Source: Sphingomonas sp. AX6
Lineage (GTDB): Bacteria > Pseudomonadota > Alphaproteobacteria > Sphingomonadales > Sphingomonadaceae
Direction: 5' to 3'
Assembly: GCF_902506605.1 (NCBI RefSeq)
Contig: NZ_LR733979.1
Span: 937,024-1,001,023 of the forward strand
Length of the DNA stretch: 64,000 nt
Part shown: piece after piece, positions 54,140 through 62,497 of the stretch
Layout: each line of letters starts with the position of its first letter
Position numbering within the stretch: position 1 is the stretch's first letter
Notes under the pieces: model-generated
Told to the model about the DNA's origin: nothing
The model's input: the letters and a program-made list of their open reading frames with translations, nothing else
The model's database searches: none
Position numbers and translations under genes: made by a program

Positions 54140-54312
54140 CCGTTTGTCCCGAGTAGCCTTCGAGCCCTTCGACTGCCTGCCAAGGCAGGCGCTCAGGATG
54201 AACTTCGAGCCAAAGGCTCGAAGTCGAGAAGGCGTATCGAGGGAGGGTGGTCGCGGCACCGCTGTCTCGATAAGGGTTCTCGACAAGCTCGAACCCTACT
54301 CGACACCAACGG
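54140..54312 (-). repeat. Composite palindromic repeat between fliP and fliQ
   Basis: The outer arms ccgtttgtcccgagtagcc and tactcgacaccaacgg match the gspJ element. A second repeat-like segment (gactgcctgccaaggcaggcgctc and gcctgc hairpins, 54166-54227) sits inside the left arm, so one element appears nested in another. Confidence 0.8.
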
Positions 54313-54346
54313 TTAGGCGGTTGGGGATAGGTTTGGGCCAGCATCC

Positions 54347-55255
54347 CTAAGTCGCGAAGCTGTTGGCAAGGCTGCCCATCGTCAGTGCCCAGCCGTCCAC
54401 CAAGACGAACAGCAGCAGCTTGAACGGCAGCGATATGATCGTCGGCGACAACATCATCATGCCGAGCGACATGAGGACAGTGGCGACCACCAGATCGATG
54501 ATGATGAAGGGCAGAAAGATCAGGAAGCCGATCTGGAACGCGGTCTTCAGCTCGCTGGTGATGAACGCGGGCAACAGCACCGAATAGGGCACGTCCTGCG
54601 GCGTCGCATAGGGACCGGTCTTGGCCAGCCCGGAGAACATCTCAATGTCCTTCTTGCGCGTCTGTTTCAGCATGAACGCGTGCATCTGTTCGCCGCCGCG
54701 CGAGATCATCTCGGTCGCGCCGATCTGGTTCTCCGCATAGGGCTGGATCGCGGTCGTGTTGATGGCATTCATCGTCGGCGCCATGATGAAGAAGCTGAGG
54801 AACAGCGACAGGCCGATCAGGACCTGATTGGGCGGGGTCTGTTGCAGGCCCAGCGCCTGACGCAGGATCGCCAGCACGATGATGATGCGCGTGAAGCTGG
54901 TCATCATCAGCAGAATGCTTGGCAGGATCGTCAGCAGGCCCATGATGATGAGCAGCTGGAGCGAAAGGCTGAGCGGTGCTTCGCCGCCGCCGAGGTCGCC
55001 CAATGCGCGGTCGATCGCGTCGCCGGTGCCGGGGGTTGCGGGTGCGGCAATTGGGGCTGGGGCGGGTGCGGCCTGCGCGAACGCGGGTTCGGCGAGGGTA
55101 ACCGCGAGCAGCAGGGCAAGGAGCGTCACAATAACCCCTTTCACGTCACCCCAGCGAAAGCTGGGGTATCGACGAAAGGCGCGTGACCGAGCGCCGGGAA
55201 GGAGCCGCCTGATACCCCAGCTTTCGCTGGGGTGACGGAAGGTGGAGGGGCTCAT
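54347..55255 (-). CDS. fliP: Flagellar export apparatus protein FliP with repeat-bearing N-terminus
   Basis: The product is 302 aa from ATG 55255, which overlaps the fliO stop (ATGA). The first ~38 residues (SPSTFRHPSESWGIRRLL...) are encoded by a palindromic repeat. They precede a normal FliP signal peptide (VKGVIVTLLALLLAVTLAEPAFAQ). A GTG at the start of that signal peptide is an alternative, with only ctggggtgac before it. The body has the FliP motifs MMTSFTRIIIVLAILRQALGLQQTPPNQVLIGLSLFL in the form TSFTRIIIVL...QTPPNQVL. The mature protein should be normal if the signal peptide is still recognised. Confidence 0.92.
   Translation of the reverse strand: MSPSTFRHPSESWGIRRLLPGARSRAFRRYPSFRWGDVKGVIVTLLALLLAVTLAEPAFAQAAPAPAPIAAPATPGTGDAIDRALGDLGGGEAPLSLSLQLLIIMGLLTILPSILLMMTSFTRIIIVLAILRQALGLQQTPPNQVLIGLSLFLSFFIMAPTMNAINTTAIQPYAENQIGATEMISRGGEQMHAFMLKQTRKKDIEMFSGLAKTGPYATPQDVPYSVLLPAFITSELKTAFQIGFLIFLPFIIIDLVVATVLMSLGMMMLSPTIISLPFKLLLFVLVDGWALTMGSLANSFAT
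55144..55237 (-). repeat. Perfect palindrome at the fliP 5' end
   Basis: The arms 55144-55170 and 55211-55237 are exact reverse complements over 27 bases (cgtcaccccagc...gctggggtatc). It lies between the coupled fliP ATG and the signal-peptide codons. Same class as the other 'gtcacccc' elements. Confidence 0.94.
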
Positions 55256-55506
55256 GCGTCGCTCTTGTCGATCAGGGTGACGCCGCCGCGGCCGACCGAG
55301 ACGAGCAGTTTCTTGCCCTCGAATTCGACCACCGCGAGGCGCGTGCCGGTCGAGATCATCATGGTCTCGCGCACTTTGAGCATCCGTTCGCCGGTGTTCC
55401 CCGGCATCCGCGATTCAAGCTTGCGCCACAGATAGAGGCACCCGATCAGCAGACCGCAGACGAGCGGCAGCAGCACGACCAGTTTCAGGATGTAGGACCA
55501 CATCAT
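55252..55506 (-). CDS. fliO: Flagellar biosynthesis protein FliO
   Basis: The product is 84 aa. One N-terminal transmembrane segment (LKLVVLLPLVCGLLIGCLYLW) is followed by a short cytoplasmic domain (RLAVVEFEGKKLLVSVGRGGVTLI). FliO helps FliP assemble. It sits between fliN and fliP as usual. Two tandem ATGs start it; the stop overlaps the fliP ATG. Confidence 0.88.
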   Translation of the reverse strand: MMWSYILKLVVLLPLVCGLLIGCLYLWRKLESRMPGNTGERMLKVRETMMISTGTRLAVVEFEGKKLLVSVGRGGVTLIDKSDA

Positions 55507-55511
55507 GGCGG

Positions 55512-55808
55512 TTAGCGTCCGATGCGCTTGTCGGGGCTGACCAGTTCGGTCATCCGCACGCCGAAGCGTTCGCCGACGGTGACGACTTCGCCGCGCCCGA
55601 TCAGCGTGCCGTTGACGAACACGTCGAGCAGTTCGTTGGCGTGGCGATCGAGTTCGATGACGCTCGATTCGCCCAGCGCCAGCAATTCGCGCAGCGTCAA
55701 TTGCGTCGATCCGATCTCGACCGTCAGTTTGACGTCGACATCCTGAAGCAGCCGGAAATTGGCGGCGACGGCGCCGTCGACCGGGAAGGCGCTGGACATA
55801 TCGTTCAT
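55512..55808 (-). CDS. fliN: Flagellar motor switch protein FliN
   Basis: The product is 98 aa, a SpoA-domain protein (VDVKLTVEIGSTQLTLRELLALGESSVIELDRHANELLDVFVNGTLIGRGEVV as the core). It builds the lower C-ring with FliM. It is coupled to fliM by ATGA. Length is at the short end for the family but the core domain is complete. Confidence 0.95.
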   Translation of the reverse strand: MNDMSSAFPVDGAVAANFRLLQDVDVKLTVEIGSTQLTLRELLALGESSVIELDRHANELLDVFVNGTLIGRGEVVTVGERFGVRMTELVSPDKRIGR

Positions 55809-56761
55809 TGGAAGTCCTCGGGTGAAATCTGTTCGATCGACGAAAGGCGGATGGCGGCGCGGCCGTTGGAGGTGCCGACCGTGCCCGCGCCCAGGCGGTT
55901 GGCGGCGACCATCACTTCGACCGATTGGGCGATGGTGATCGGGATCACGTCGCCTTCCTTCAATTCAAGCAGGCGGCCCAGCGAAATGCGCGGCTCCGCC
56001 AGCACCGATCGCACCGGAAAGCGCACGCCCATGACCGCGCGGGTCAGGCCATTGTGCCAAACGGGATCGCGCTCGGCGGTCTTGCCATGAACCTTGGCGT
56101 TCAGCGACGGCCCGTGCGGTTTGAGCGCATTGACCGGATAGAGGATATCGACCCAGGCAGGCTGGGCGCTGCCGGTGGCGATGCCGAAGCGGGTGACGAT
56201 CACGGCGTCGTCGCCGTCGATCGCCGACAGCATCGCGGCGTTTGCCTCCACGCCGCTCGGCTCGAAAGACAGCCGTGCAACCGGCTCCCACGCGCTTTTC
56301 AGCAAGGCGGCGATCGACCCGGAAATTCGGCGAACGATGGTCTCGGCAGCCGGCGTGAACTCACCGGGCATCGGTGACGGCACATCGCCGTTTCCGCCGA
56401 AGAACAGATCGAGCAGTTCGAACACGAAATGTCCGTCGAGCACGATCAGCGCCTGACCCGAACCCGGCGAAATCTGAAGCGGTGCCCAGGCGGCAAGGCC
56501 GGGTCCGCGTTCGGCGAGATAATCGTTGAAGCGCTGAACCGACAAAGGCTCGGCCCAGCAGCGCCCGGCCTGTCGCGCAAGCGGTTCGAACCCGGTGCGC
56601 AGGTTGCGCGCGAGCCGGGCCGAGAGATGCTGAAGGGTGTGCAGATCACCAAATGGATTGAGCTTGGCCGATCCCAGCACTTCGGCATGGGCAGCCTTGC
56701 CCCCACGCGGACGTGCGCGGCGGTCGCTCAGCTCTTCCGTGGTTGATCCGTCGTTAACCAT
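55805..56761 (-). CDS. fliM: Flagellar motor switch protein FliM
   Basis: The product is 318 aa from ATG 56761, four bases after the fliL stop; the open frame runs 17 codons upstream without a better start. It has a middle CheC-like domain (LIVLDGHFVFELLDLFFGG, MPGEFTPAAETIVRRI) and a C-terminal SpoA domain (SLGRLLELKEGDVIPI). It transmits CheY-P binding to rotor switching. The N-terminal CheY-binding LSQDEID-type peptide is not obvious; instead GSTTEELSDRR is seen. Confidence 0.92.
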   Translation of the reverse strand: MVNDGSTTEELSDRRARPRGGKAAHAEVLGSAKLNPFGDLHTLQHLSARLARNLRTGFEPLARQAGRCWAEPLSVQRFNDYLAERGPGLAAWAPLQISPGSGQALIVLDGHFVFELLDLFFGGNGDVPSPMPGEFTPAAETIVRRISGSIAALLKSAWEPVARLSFEPSGVEANAAMLSAIDGDDAVIVTRFGIATGSAQPAWVDILYPVNALKPHGPSLNAKVHGKTAERDPVWHNGLTRAVMGVRFPVRSVLAEPRISLGRLLELKEGDVIPITIAQSVEVMVAANRLGAGTVGTSNGRAAIRLSSIEQISPEDFQ

Positions 56762-56765
56762 GGGC

Positions 56766-57356
56766 TCACTGAACAACGAAAGTGGTAAAGTAAACGTTAC
56801 CGATCCCGCCAAAGCCTTCCTTCTCCTGGAGCGTATCGTTCATCGCTTTGGCGATGCGGCGTTGCAGCTGCTGCTTGCCTGCGCTCGAGAAAACCTGCTC
56901 TTCGGGGGTCTCGCCGATCTGCATCAGCACCGCCGATCGGACCGCGAGTTCGTGCGTTTTTAAATTTTCAATGACGGTCTTGTCGTACGGCGTGGAAATC
57001 GCGATCCCCATCTGGACGAAGTGGACGCTGTCGAGGAGATTCGAAGTGAACTCCTTTTCCATGACGTAATAGGTCGAGGCATACTGGCTGCCGCCTTCGC
57101 CCTTGGGAGTCGGCGTCGTGCCGCCCGCCGCGCCATCGACGGTCGCGCGTTCCTGCTGATCCTTGGGCACCAGTTGCGGCTCGGGCTTGGCCTCTGCCGC
57201 ATGGGCAGCACCCCCGCCGAGCATTCCCGACGTGCCGACATAGACGCCCGCCCCCACGCCGCCGCCGATCAACAGCAACAGTGCGCCGCCGACCATCAGC
57301 AGCTTGCCAAACTTGCCCTTCTTCTTGGGGGCGGCTTCCGCCTTTTCGTCACTCAT
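56766..57356 (-). CDS. fliL: Flagellar basal-body protein FliL
   Basis: The product is 196 aa from ATG 57356. One transmembrane helix (LLMVGGALLLLIGGGVGAGVYVG) follows a Lys-rich N-terminus (KKKGKFGKL). A long Ala/Pro/Gly linker leads to a C-terminal SPFH-like domain ending VYFTTFVVQ. FliL supports stator function. It lies between fliK and fliM. Confidence 0.92.
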   Translation of the reverse strand: MSDEKAEAAPKKKGKFGKLLMVGGALLLLIGGGVGAGVYVGTSGMLGGGAAHAAEAKPEPQLVPKDQQERATVDGAAGGTTPTPKGEGGSQYASTYYVMEKEFTSNLLDSVHFVQMGIAISTPYDKTVIENLKTHELAVRSAVLMQIGETPEEQVFSSAGKQQLQRRIAKAMNDTLQEKEGFGGIGNVYFTTFVVQ

Positions 57357-57373
57357 CTTACCGTTCCTCGCTC

Positions 57374-58930
57374 TCAAGCAATGCGTTCATCGGGGTTGCC
57401 GCCGGTCGTGGCGGAATCGGTTGTGCGACCGCGATTGGTCGTCGGTTGATCCTGGTCCTGCTGGCGCTGCGGCTGATGCTGGCCGGGTTGCCCGGCATCG
57501 CCCTGCCCAAGCTTCAGCCCGCGGGCCTCGGCCATGTCGGTCAGGCGCGGTGCGGCCTCTGCCAGCAAGGCCCGCGCGGCGCTGGTATCGGCGTTGATGC
57601 GGACGTCGATGGCTTCGCCTTCGCCGCTCAGCACGATTTCGATCCCGCCCAGCGCGTCGGGCGACAGGCGGATGCGGGTCGTCGTCGTTTCGCTGGCGCC
57701 TTCGGCATGGGCGTCGCGCATCACGTCGATCTGTTCGATCATCCCTTCGATCCAGTCGGTCGCCTGGGTGTCGATTGGGGTGGGATCGGCGACGTTGCTT
57801 GCGGCCTCGACCGGAGCCGACACGCCAATGCTTGCCGGATCGGTCACGGGAGCGATCGGTGTCGCACTCATGCGGGGGCGTTGCTCTGTGGGGATCAGGT
57901 CTGCCACGGTGACCGGCAGGGCGGAAACGGTCGTGGTCGTTGGAACAGCGAGTGCGATCGCGACTCGGCGCGGCGCCGCGCGATCGGACGGTGCACCGGC
58001 GGCGCGTTCGATGGGCACGAATTTGGCAGGCGTTGGTAGCGAAGCTTCGACCTTTACCGCCAGCGTGCGAGCAGCGGCAGGGTCGAGCAGCGTTTTGACG
58101 GTCGCGCCTTCTCGTGCCGATGCCGCGTTTGCTGGTGCCGATTGCAGTCGGGTCGCGACTGCTGGATTGGCTCGCATGGCGAAGGCAGCGACGGGTAGGG
58201 CGGCTTCGGACGGGATGAGGTTCGGCGTGACCGGTCTGGCGGGCTGCGCTGCGAGCGAGATATTGGCCGATGGAACGGTCATGCCAGCCTTTTCGGTGCG
58301 CAACGCCGATGCCGCATCGACGGACGCCGGCTGCGGAACCGGCGGAGCGATGGCGGGCAGGGGTGTCGCATCGGGCGCGATCGGCGCTGGTCGGGGCGTA
58401 TCGGCGGCGGGGCGAGCGAAGGGCGCGCGCAAAATTGCCGCGGGTGCCAGCGATGGTACCGGGGCGTCCGTAGCGGGTCGCTTCGTAGTCGAATCCGGGT
58501 TGAGCGGCTTTGCCCCGGCAACATCGACCGTCTTGTCGGCGGTTATTTCCGGATTCAAGGATCGTGGCGACGCAGCACTCGTCGGCACGACCGGTTCTGA
58601 CGCGTTCTCCAGCGTGGGCGCGCCGTCAATCCCGATATCGGGCGGCGTCGCCGAGCGCGCAGCGGGAACGAGTGGCATCACCGACAGCAAGAGTCCGATT
58701 TCCGCACCCAGTGCCTCGCCGGTCTCGGCCTCGATCTGGTCCTCCGGCAATGGACTGCCGTCGGCGGCAATCGCTTGCCGGGGAAGCGGCATTGAAAATG
58801 CGGATTGTCCCTCCGCCGCAAGATCGCCGAGTGCGAGCGCAAAGGCAGAGGTGTCACCGCCCGCCTTCGGCTTTTGCCCGAGCAATGCGCCCAATCCGGG
58901 CGCTGCCTTGGTATCGGATAACTGGATCAT
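57374..58930 (-). CDS. fliK: Flagellar hook-length control protein FliK
   Basis: The product is 518 aa from ATG 58930 (MIQLSDTKAAPG) with GGGGACC upstream; the open frame continues into the next gene's region. It has a long Ala/Pro-rich, disordered central region, as expected for a molecular ruler, and a C-terminal Flg_hook domain (TRIRLSPDALGGIEIVLSGEGEAIDVRINADTSAARALLAEAAPRLTDM as the core). The tail is Gln-rich (QPGQHQPQRQQDQDQ). It measures hook length and triggers the FlhB switch. Confidence 0.9.
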   Translation of the reverse strand: MIQLSDTKAAPGLGALLGQKPKAGGDTSAFALALGDLAAEGQSAFSMPLPRQAIAADGSPLPEDQIEAETGEALGAEIGLLLSVMPLVPAARSATPPDIGIDGAPTLENASEPVVPTSAASPRSLNPEITADKTVDVAGAKPLNPDSTTKRPATDAPVPSLAPAAILRAPFARPAADTPRPAPIAPDATPLPAIAPPVPQPASVDAASALRTEKAGMTVPSANISLAAQPARPVTPNLIPSEAALPVAAFAMRANPAVATRLQSAPANAASAREGATVKTLLDPAAARTLAVKVEASLPTPAKFVPIERAAGAPSDRAAPRRVAIALAVPTTTTVSALPVTVADLIPTEQRPRMSATPIAPVTDPASIGVSAPVEAASNVADPTPIDTQATDWIEGMIEQIDVMRDAHAEGASETTTTRIRLSPDALGGIEIVLSGEGEAIDVRINADTSAARALLAEAAPRLTDMAEARGLKLGQGDAGQPGQHQPQRQQDQDQPTTNRGRTTDSATTGGNPDERIA

Positions 58931-58961
58931 TCGGTCCCCACGTGAAATCTCGACTAGGAGA

Positions 58962-59396
58962 TCAGCAAGGACCGTGCCGATTCTTGGAACGCAGCGGCGA
59001 CGTGCTGTTTTCGAGCGCGCGGACGGCGGCAAGCGCAGCGTCGGCTTCGGCGCGGGCGATCAGTTTTTCGATCGCGCTCTGGTCGCGTTTCGCCTCGACC
59101 GTGCGCTCGCGGGCAAAGTCGAGCCCGCGATTGGCAGTGGCGATGCGCTGGTCGGCGGCGACGACCGACTGGTGCAGCCGGTCGCGATAATGCGCCGCCG
59201 CCATCAGGCTGGTCGCGCTTGCCGGGGCCGGCGAACGCGTCGGCGCGACATTGTCGGCCAATTGCAGGATTCGGGCTTTCAGATCGGCTTCGGCGCGGAG
59301 TTTATCGGCGGCCTGCACCTCGTCGGCACGCGTCAGGTCGAGTTGGAGCGATCGGACCCGCAGGATGCGGTCGAGTTTCTTCGCCGACCGCGCCAC
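58962..59396 (-). CDS. fliJ: Flagellar export chaperone FliJ
   Basis: The product is 144 aa from GTG 59396, one base after the fliI stop. It is almost entirely a heptad-rich coiled coil (RILRVRSLQLDLTRADEVQAADKL, HYRDRLHQSVVAADQRI). Such small helical proteins directly after fliI are FliJ, the ATPase-gate linker. Sequence similarity in the family is low, so position carries most weight. Confidence 0.82.
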   Translation of the reverse strand: MARSAKKLDRILRVRSLQLDLTRADEVQAADKLRAEADLKARILQLADNVAPTRSPAPASATSLMAAAHYRDRLHQSVVAADQRIATANRGLDFARERTVEAKRDQSAIEKLIARAEADAALAAVRALENSTSPLRSKNRHGPC

Positions 59397-59397
59397 C

Positions 59398-60726
59398 TCA
59401 TGCGTCTCCGAACACGCCGATCAACTCGGCGGTCGCATCGGCGAGATTCACCACCGCGTCGTAATCCTGGCGGACATATTCCATCACCGTCGGGTGACAG
59501 GCGATGGCCGCGTCGATCGCCGGGTCCGCGCCGGAGCGATAGGCACCCATCAGCACCAGATCGCGGTTTTCCTCATAGGTCGCCAAGTGACGGCGCAGCA
59601 CGCGCGCGGCGGCGACATGATCGCGCGGCACGATGTCGTTCATCACCCGGCTGACCGACGGCCCCAGGTCGATCGCGGGATAGACGCCACGTTCGGCCAA
59701 CGCACGGCTGAGCACGATATGCCCGTCAAGGATCGAGCGTGCCGAATCGACGACCGGATCGTTGCCGTCGTCGCCGTCGGCCAGCACGGTATAGATTGCG
59801 GTGATCGATCCGCCGGTGTGGACGTCGGTCCCGGCGCGTTCGATCAGGCTGGGCAGCATCGCGATGGCCGAGGGCGGATAGCCGCGCGCGGACGCCGGTT
59901 CACCCAGCGCCAGCCCGATTTCGCGGCCCGCATGCGCGACACGGGTCAGCGAATCCATGATGAGCAGGACTTTCTTGCCCTCCGCGCGGAAGCCCTCTGC
60001 AATGGCGGTGGCACGCAGCGCGCCGCGGATGCGGAGCACCGGCGAATGATTGGCGGGGACCGCGACGACGACCGAGCGTTTGCGCGCATCGCCTGCGATC
60101 TTGGTCTCAAGAAAATCGCTCACCTCGCGGCTACGCTCGCCGATCAAACCGACGACGACCACGTCCGCTTGCGCGGCGCGGACGATCATGCCGAGCAGCA
60201 CCGATTTTCCGACGCCGGAGCCCGCCATGATGCCGACGCGCTGGCCCTGGCCGATGGTCAACAGCCCGTTGATCGCGCGGACGCCGACATCCATCGGTTC
60301 GCGCACGCGACCGCGGTCGAGCGGCGACTGAAGCTTGCCGGCCAGCGGCCACGAACCCGCGCCGCGAATGGGGCCAAGGCCATCGATGGGCTTGCCCGCG
60401 CCATCGACGACGCGGCCCAGCAAGGCGGCACCCACTTCGGCCTCGCCCGGCGCGCCGACGGGGCGGACGGGGGCATTGGGCAGGAGGGCAGCGGGGCCGC
60501 CCAGATTCATCATCAGCGTGCGCCCGGCGCGAAACCCAATCACTTCGGCCTCGACCTTTTGCGCGCCTTCGCCGATCGAACAGATCGTGCCGACCGGCAG
60601 CGAGAGGCCGACCGCCTCCATCAGCAAGCCGTCATAAGAGGCGAGTCGCCCAGCCACCTTTGGACGCGGCGCGAAGTCGCCCGAGCCGAGTGCTTCCAGA
60701 TAATCGGACGTGAAGCGGTTCAACAT
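59398..60726 (-). CDS. fliI: Flagellum-specific ATPase FliI
   Basis: The product is 442 aa. It is an F1-beta-like ATPase with Walker A GSGVGKSVL (in VGIMAGSGVGKSVL), Walker B LLIMDSLTRVA and the PSVSRVMNDI signature. It powers substrate unfolding for flagellar export together with FliH and FliJ. Three bases separate its start from the fliH stop. Confidence 0.97.
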   Translation of the reverse strand: MLNRFTSDYLEALGSGDFAPRPKVAGRLASYDGLLMEAVGLSLPVGTICSIGEGAQKVEAEVIGFRAGRTLMMNLGGPAALLPNAPVRPVGAPGEAEVGAALLGRVVDGAGKPIDGLGPIRGAGSWPLAGKLQSPLDRGRVREPMDVGVRAINGLLTIGQGQRVGIMAGSGVGKSVLLGMIVRAAQADVVVVGLIGERSREVSDFLETKIAGDARKRSVVVAVPANHSPVLRIRGALRATAIAEGFRAEGKKVLLIMDSLTRVAHAGREIGLALGEPASARGYPPSAIAMLPSLIERAGTDVHTGGSITAIYTVLADGDDGNDPVVDSARSILDGHIVLSRALAERGVYPAIDLGPSVSRVMNDIVPRDHVAAARVLRRHLATYEENRDLVLMGAYRSGADPAIDAAIACHPTVMEYVRQDYDAVVNLADATAELIGVFGDA

Positions 60727-60729
60727 GGC

Positions 60730-61497
60730 TTACTCGGACTTCGGGAGCGGCACGCGGTCGATCGCCGCGGCGAGCTGTTCGAGCCAGAGTTCGGGGCCGT
60801 CCTCGACGATGGTCGATGCCGATTCGATGACGAAGCTGCCGCGGGCGACCTTGGCGTCCCCGGCGGCGAACACCGTCTTGGGCAATCGACCCTCGACCAA
60901 CGGCAGGTCGGCGGGGTTGAGGTGGAGCAATGCCGATTCGTTGGCTTCGGCGAGCAGGTCGGTCGCGGCTTCGATGCGTGCGGTCAACAGGTCGCCCGAA
61001 ACCCCCGTCTCCCCGACAATGCGGGTGACGAGTGCGAGTACGGTCTGGCGCAACTGGCGCGCGAGCCGATCGCGGTCGAGATAGGTGCCGCCCGAAAGCC
61101 CCGCGATCATCGATTCGATCAGTAGCTTGTCACGCGCGACTTCCGCGCCGTTCTGGACCAGCCCGGACGCAAGCCCTTCGGCGAACCCGCGTTCATGCGC
61201 CTCTGTGACCGGATCAACGAAGCGGTCGTTGCCGCTCGCCAGGTCGGCGGCCAGCGGATCCCAGCCTTCGGTCGGGTTGGCGTCGCGATCGGCAGGGGAA
61301 AAATGTTTGGGGCCGGATGCTTCCTGCGCGGCAAAGCCCTTTGGCGGCTGCGCCGTAGGCGCACGCCCGGCCTTCACGCGGGCGCGTTCGCCCAGATCCG
61401 AGGCCGAGAATTCGGGGAGCGCCGAGAAGATGGAGGCGATGACGTCGTCCGAGGCATCGATACGGCTGGCAAAGCCCGGCGAAAAGCCATCAGACAT
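60730..61497 (-). CDS. fliH: Flagellar assembly protein FliH
   Basis: The product is 255 aa from ATG 61497, eight bases after GGAGA; an in-frame ATG at 61503 is also possible. It overlaps the end of fliG. The C-terminal half has the FliH/type III HrpE pattern (TYLDRDRLARQLRQTVLALVTRIVGETGV). FliH regulates FliI. Called from position between fliG and fliI and from the C-terminal domain. Confidence 0.88.
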   Translation of the reverse strand: MSDGFSPGFASRIDASDDVIASIFSALPEFSASDLGERARVKAGRAPTAQPPKGFAAQEASGPKHFSPADRDANPTEGWDPLAADLASGNDRFVDPVTEAHERGFAEGLASGLVQNGAEVARDKLLIESMIAGLSGGTYLDRDRLARQLRQTVLALVTRIVGETGVSGDLLTARIEAATDLLAEANESALLHLNPADLPLVEGRLPKTVFAAGDAKVARGSFVIESASTIVEDGPELWLEQLAAAIDRVPLPKSE

Positions 61498-62497
61498 AAT
61501 CATCTTCTCCGCCGCCCATCATGATCGTCCCTTCCTTGGCCAGGTTGCGGGCGATCTGGATCACGGCCTTTTGCGATTCGAGCACTTCGGTCAGGCGCAT
61601 TGGCCCGCGTTCTTCCATTTCGTCGCGGATGCCGTCGGCGGCGCGCGCCGACATGCAGCCGAGGAAACGGTTGCGCGCGGCCTCGTCCACGCCCTTCAGC
61701 GCACGGACCAGCGTATCGTTGTCGATGCTGCGGATGAGCGTCCCCAGATTCTTGTCGTCGAGGTCGAGCAGATTGTCGAAGACGAACATCGCCTCTTCGA
61801 TCGCCTTGGCCACTTCGCGGTCGATCTTGGCGAGTTTGGGCATGACGCGCGTCTCGGTCGATTTGCGTGCGGCCGAAAGGATTTTCGCCGCATCGCGGGT
61901 GCCGCCGATCTGGAGGCCCGCGGGTGCGTGACGATCGCCGATGCGCTTCGACAGCACCTGTTTAAGCGTCTCGATCGCCTCGGGCGTGATCGGCCCCAAT
62001 TTGGCGACGCGGTGCAGGATCTGCGGCTGCGACGCCTCGGGCAGGATTTCGAACACTTGGGCGGCGACGGCGGGATCGAGATTGGCGATCAATACCGCTG
62101 CGATCTGGGGATGTTCGTCCTCGATCAGCGAAGCGATCTCCGACGGTTCCAGCCAGTCGAGCAGGTCGATCGCGCACACCGCCTCGGGCGGCGTGATGCG
62201 CGCCAGCACGCTTTCGGCCTTTTCCTGGCCCAGCGCCTTGGTCATCATGCCGGTGATCTGCGGACGCGGATCGAAACCGATATCGGTGCGGTCGCGCGCG
62301 GCGGAGATGAAATTGTCGAGCACATCCTCGACTTCATGCTCTGCGACATCGGCGACGGTGAACATCGCTCGGCCCAGCTCGCGCACCTCGTCGGGCTCCA
62401 GCTTTTGCAGGATCGCGGCGGCTTCCTCTTCGCCGACCAGCATCATCAGCACCGCGGCGCGTTCGACGCCGCTATAGGTGCGCGGAATCACGTTCAT
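61490..62497 (-). CDS. fliG: Flagellar motor switch protein FliG
   Basis: The product is 335 aa. It has armadillo-like repeats with the EHPQIAAVLIANLDPAVAAQVFEILPE signature and the C-terminal torque helix region (DNDTLVRALKGVDEAARNRFLGCMSARAADGI). It is the rotor ring that meets the stator. The ATG overlaps the fliF stop (ATGA). Confidence 0.97.
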   Translation of the reverse strand: MNVIPRTYSGVERAAVLMMLVGEEEAAAILQKLEPDEVRELGRAMFTVADVAEHEVEDVLDNFISAARDRTDIGFDPRPQITGMMTKALGQEKAESVLARITPPEAVCAIDLLDWLEPSEIASLIEDEHPQIAAVLIANLDPAVAAQVFEILPEASQPQILHRVAKLGPITPEAIETLKQVLSKRIGDRHAPAGLQIGGTRDAAKILSAARKSTETRVMPKLAKIDREVAKAIEEAMFVFDNLLDLDDKNLGTLIRSIDNDTLVRALKGVDEAARNRFLGCMSARAADGIRDEMEERGPMRLTEVLESQKAVIQIARNLAKEGTIMMGGGEDDYV

